Shown here: positions 5,996 to 7,662 of the stretch, piece after piece
Layout of the letters: every line of letters begins with the position of its first letter
Numbering within the stretch: the stretch's first letter is position 1
Source: Synergistaceae bacterium
GTDB taxonomy: Bacteria; Synergistota; Synergistia; Synergistales; Aminobacteriaceae
Direction: 5' to 3'
DNA length: 7,662 nucleotides
NCBI GenBank assembly: GCA_017447325.1
Contig: JAFSNU010000046.1
Span: forward strand, 1 to 7,662
Position numbers and translations under genes: made by a program
Notes under the pieces: generated by a model
What the model was told of the DNA's origin: nothing
Seen by the model: only the letters and a program-made list of their open reading frames with translations
Database searches by the model: none

Positions 5996-6009
5996 ACTTG
6001 AATTTTAGA

Positions 6010-7611
6010 ATGGCGAAATATGTATTTATCACCGGCGGAGTTGTATCGTCACTTGGAAAGGGAATCACGGCCGGCTCGGTCGGAACTTTGTTAAAGAAGC
6101 GCGGTTTTAAAATTTCAAATTTGAAAGTTGATCCGTATTTGAACGTTGACGCGGGGACGATGAACCCGTTCCAGCACGGCGAAGTTTTTGTAACGGACGA
6201 CGGCGCGGAGACTGATTTAGATTTAGGACATTACGAGCGTTTTATCGACGAGACTTTAAGCGAAAAAAATTCTATTACGACCGGCAAAATTTATTCAAGC
6301 GTTATAGCGAAAGAGCGGCGCGGCGATTATCTCGGCGGGACTGTGCAGGTCATCCCGCATATCACGAATAATATTCAGGAAAGATTAATCGAGGCCGGAA
6401 AAGATTTAGATATTTTAATAGTAGAGATAGGCGGCACAGTCGGCGACATAGAGGGGCAGCCGTTCTTAGAGGCGATAAGGCAGATGGCTAATCGAGTAGG
6501 CCGCGAGAACGTTGTATATTGTCACGTGACATTAGTGCCGTGGCTCGAGGCGGCTAAAGAGTTAAAGACGAAGCCGACGCAGCACAGCGTGCAGGAGCTA
6601 AGACGTATTGGAATATTGCCGAATATTTTAGTTTGCAGGACGAGCCGGCCAATGGAAGACGACATGAAGCACAAGATTGCTTTATTTTGCACTGTGCCGT
6701 CTGAAGCTGTAATAGAAGTTAAAGACGAGGCGACGATTTACAACGTGCCGATTAGTTTGCATAAACAGGGCCTTGATGATTTAATTTTAAAATATTTAGG
6801 GCTTGAGTATAAAAATAATCAGCCGGACTTGAGCGACTGGGAGCGGGTAGTTGACAGATATATTAATCCGCCCGCGACTGTCAAGATTGCTTTGGTCGGA
6901 AAATATGTTCAGCATAAGGACGCATATTTGAGCGTTGTCGAAGCTCTGCATCACGCGGGAATTTATCATAACGTTAAAATAGACGTTGTGTCTGTAGAGT
7001 CTGAAGATTTAGAGAGCGGCGACGTTGCGGAGAAATTAAAATTTGCCGACGGAATTTTAATCCCGGGCGGCTTTGGAACTCGCGGCATTGAGGGAATGCT
7101 TAACGCGATTAAATACGCGAGAGAGAGCGGAACGCCGATATTCGGAATTTGTTTAGGAATGCAGATGATGGTCGTCGAGTACGCAAGAAACGTCGCAAAA
7201 TTGCATGACGCTCATAGTATAGAGATGAATCCGGCGACGCTTCATCCTGTTATACACTTAATGAGCGAGCAGGAGCATATTGATAATCTCGGCGGAACGA
7301 TGAGGCTCGGCGCGTACCCGTGCGACTTGATGCCAAATTCTAGAACTGCAAAAGAGTACGGAACTTTAAAGATCAGCGAGCGTCACAGGCATAGATACGA
7401 ATTTAACAACGAGTATCGCGGGAGATTAGAGCAGGCGGGATTAAAAATTGCGGGCGTCTGCACTGAAAGAAATTTAGTCGAGATAGTCGAGCTTGAAAAT
7501 CATCCGTGGTTCACAGGCTGCCAGTTCCACTGCGAATTAAAGTCAAGGCCTGTTAGACCTCATCCGCTGTTTGCGGGATTTATCGGCGCGGCTGTTGCAA
7601 AGAAAAAATAA
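6010..7611 (+). CDS. pyrG: CTP synthase (glutamine-hydrolysing)
   Basis: PyrG makes CTP from UTP, ATP and glutamine, the last step of pyrimidine nucleotide synthesis, and works as a cytoplasmic tetramer. Starting at 6010 the product is 533 residues, close to the family norm of about 535-545. The synthetase domain (1-about 270) has the P-loop SSLGKGIT (13-20) and the Mg-binding acidic residues D71 (TDLDLGHYERF) and E139 (VEIGGTVGDIEG). The class I glutaminase domain (about 290-533) has the oxyanion segment PGGFGTRG (352-359), nucleophile C381 in GICLGMQ, and triad partners H507 and E509. The triad motif reads FHCEL instead of the usual FHPEF/L, and an extra Cys is at 504. A TTG 13 codons upstream is in frame, but the extension lies ahead of the conserved family N-terminus and ahead of the Shine-Dalgarno site, so I reject it. 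A U-tailed hairpin lies just upstream of the gene. Confidence 0.97.
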   Translation: MAKYVFITGGVVSSLGKGITAGSVGTLLKKRGFKISNLKVDPYLNVDAGTMNPFQHGEVFVTDDGAETDLDLGHYERFIDETLSEKNSITTGKIYSSVIAKERRGDYLGGTVQVIPHITNNIQERLIEAGKDLDILIVEIGGTVGDIEGQPFLEAIRQMANRVGRENVVYCHVTLVPWLEAAKELKTKPTQHSVQELRRIGILPNILVCRTSRPMEDDMKHKIALFCTVPSEAVIEVKDEATIYNVPISLHKQGLDDLILKYLGLEYKNNQPDLSDWERVVDRYINPPATVKIALVGKYVQHKDAYLSVVEALHHAGIYHNVKIDVVSVESEDLESGDVAEKLKFADGILIPGGFGTRGIEGMLNAIKYARESGTPIFGICLGMQMMVVEYARNVAKLHDAHSIEMNPATLHPVIHLMSEQEHIDNLGGTMRLGAYPCDLMPNSRTAKEYGTLKISERHRHRYEFNNEYRGRLEQAGLKIAGVCTERNLVEIVELENHPWFTGCQFHCELKSRPVRPHPLFAGFIGAAVAKKK

Positions 7612-7662
7612 TTTAAAAATAATTTATAGTAAAATCACTTTAAAATTAGTCTTTCCTGTAAG
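7612..7662. other. AT-rich tail after pyrG, no feature seen
   Basis: The last 51 bases contain no hairpin with a T-tract, no ribosome site and no start of a gene that I can support. The pyrG terminator, if any, must lie beyond the window. Confidence 0.5.

Noticed and set aside
5971..6009. TTG start for pyrG 13 codons upstream (also TTG at 5998)
   Set aside because: The 5971 start lies before the Shine-Dalgarno site and adds residues not seen in PyrG; 5998 is only two bases from AGGAGG. The ATG at 6010 gives the conserved N-terminus.

Overview
The window carries six protein genes and looks like ordinary chromosome from an AT-rich, probably anaerobic, diderm bacterium. The gene set is a COG2509-type FAD dehydrogenase, a membrane-anchored FMN-binding protein, a papain-like protease with a lectin-like domain, and a LysM/M23 peptidoglycan hydrolase, alongside hisS and pyrG. 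Together with the HisRS form whose insertion domain has four cysteine pairs, this fits Synergistota (gut Synergistaceae) best. That assignment is an inference from protein features, not a database result.

Region 1 (1-770): the C-terminal third of a FAD-dependent dehydrogenase enters from the left edge and stops at 517. The next 253 bases hold no intact gene but are structured. A perfect 9-bp palindrome lies across the stop codon. A second, decayed, in-frame copy of the gene's own 3' end follows at 538-628. Then come three hairpins at an exact 25-bp period (654-730).

Region 2 (771-2545): the FMN-binding protein and hisS lie 25 bp apart and probably form one transcript. It ends at a strong intrinsic terminator that sits inside the 3' coding region of the convergent protease gene; the two genes overlap by 9 bp.

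Region 3 (2464-4026): a secreted C1-family cysteine protease is encoded on the minus strand. It has no visible Shine-Dalgarno site, but a TATAAT lies six bases before its ATG. A 195-bp AT-rich divergent spacer separates it from the next gene.

Region 4 (4027-5960): a TTG-initiated, membrane-anchored three-LysM M23 endopeptidase with a long charged periplasmic linker is followed by a U-tailed hairpin. Region 5 (6010-7611) is pyrG, CTP synthase. It is complete but has an unusual HCE in place of the HPE motif of the glutaminase triad.

The genes do not form one pathway. They combine housekeeping (HisRS, CTP synthase), envelope functions (LysM-M23, secreted protease) and flavoproteins (FAD dehydrogenase, FMN-binding protein). 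I see no phage, transposase, CRISPR or tRNA. The least explained part of the window is the 518-770 spacer. The other points most worth checking are the hisS terminator embedded in an opposing gene, the hairpin directly ahead of pyrG, and the PyrG active-site substitution.
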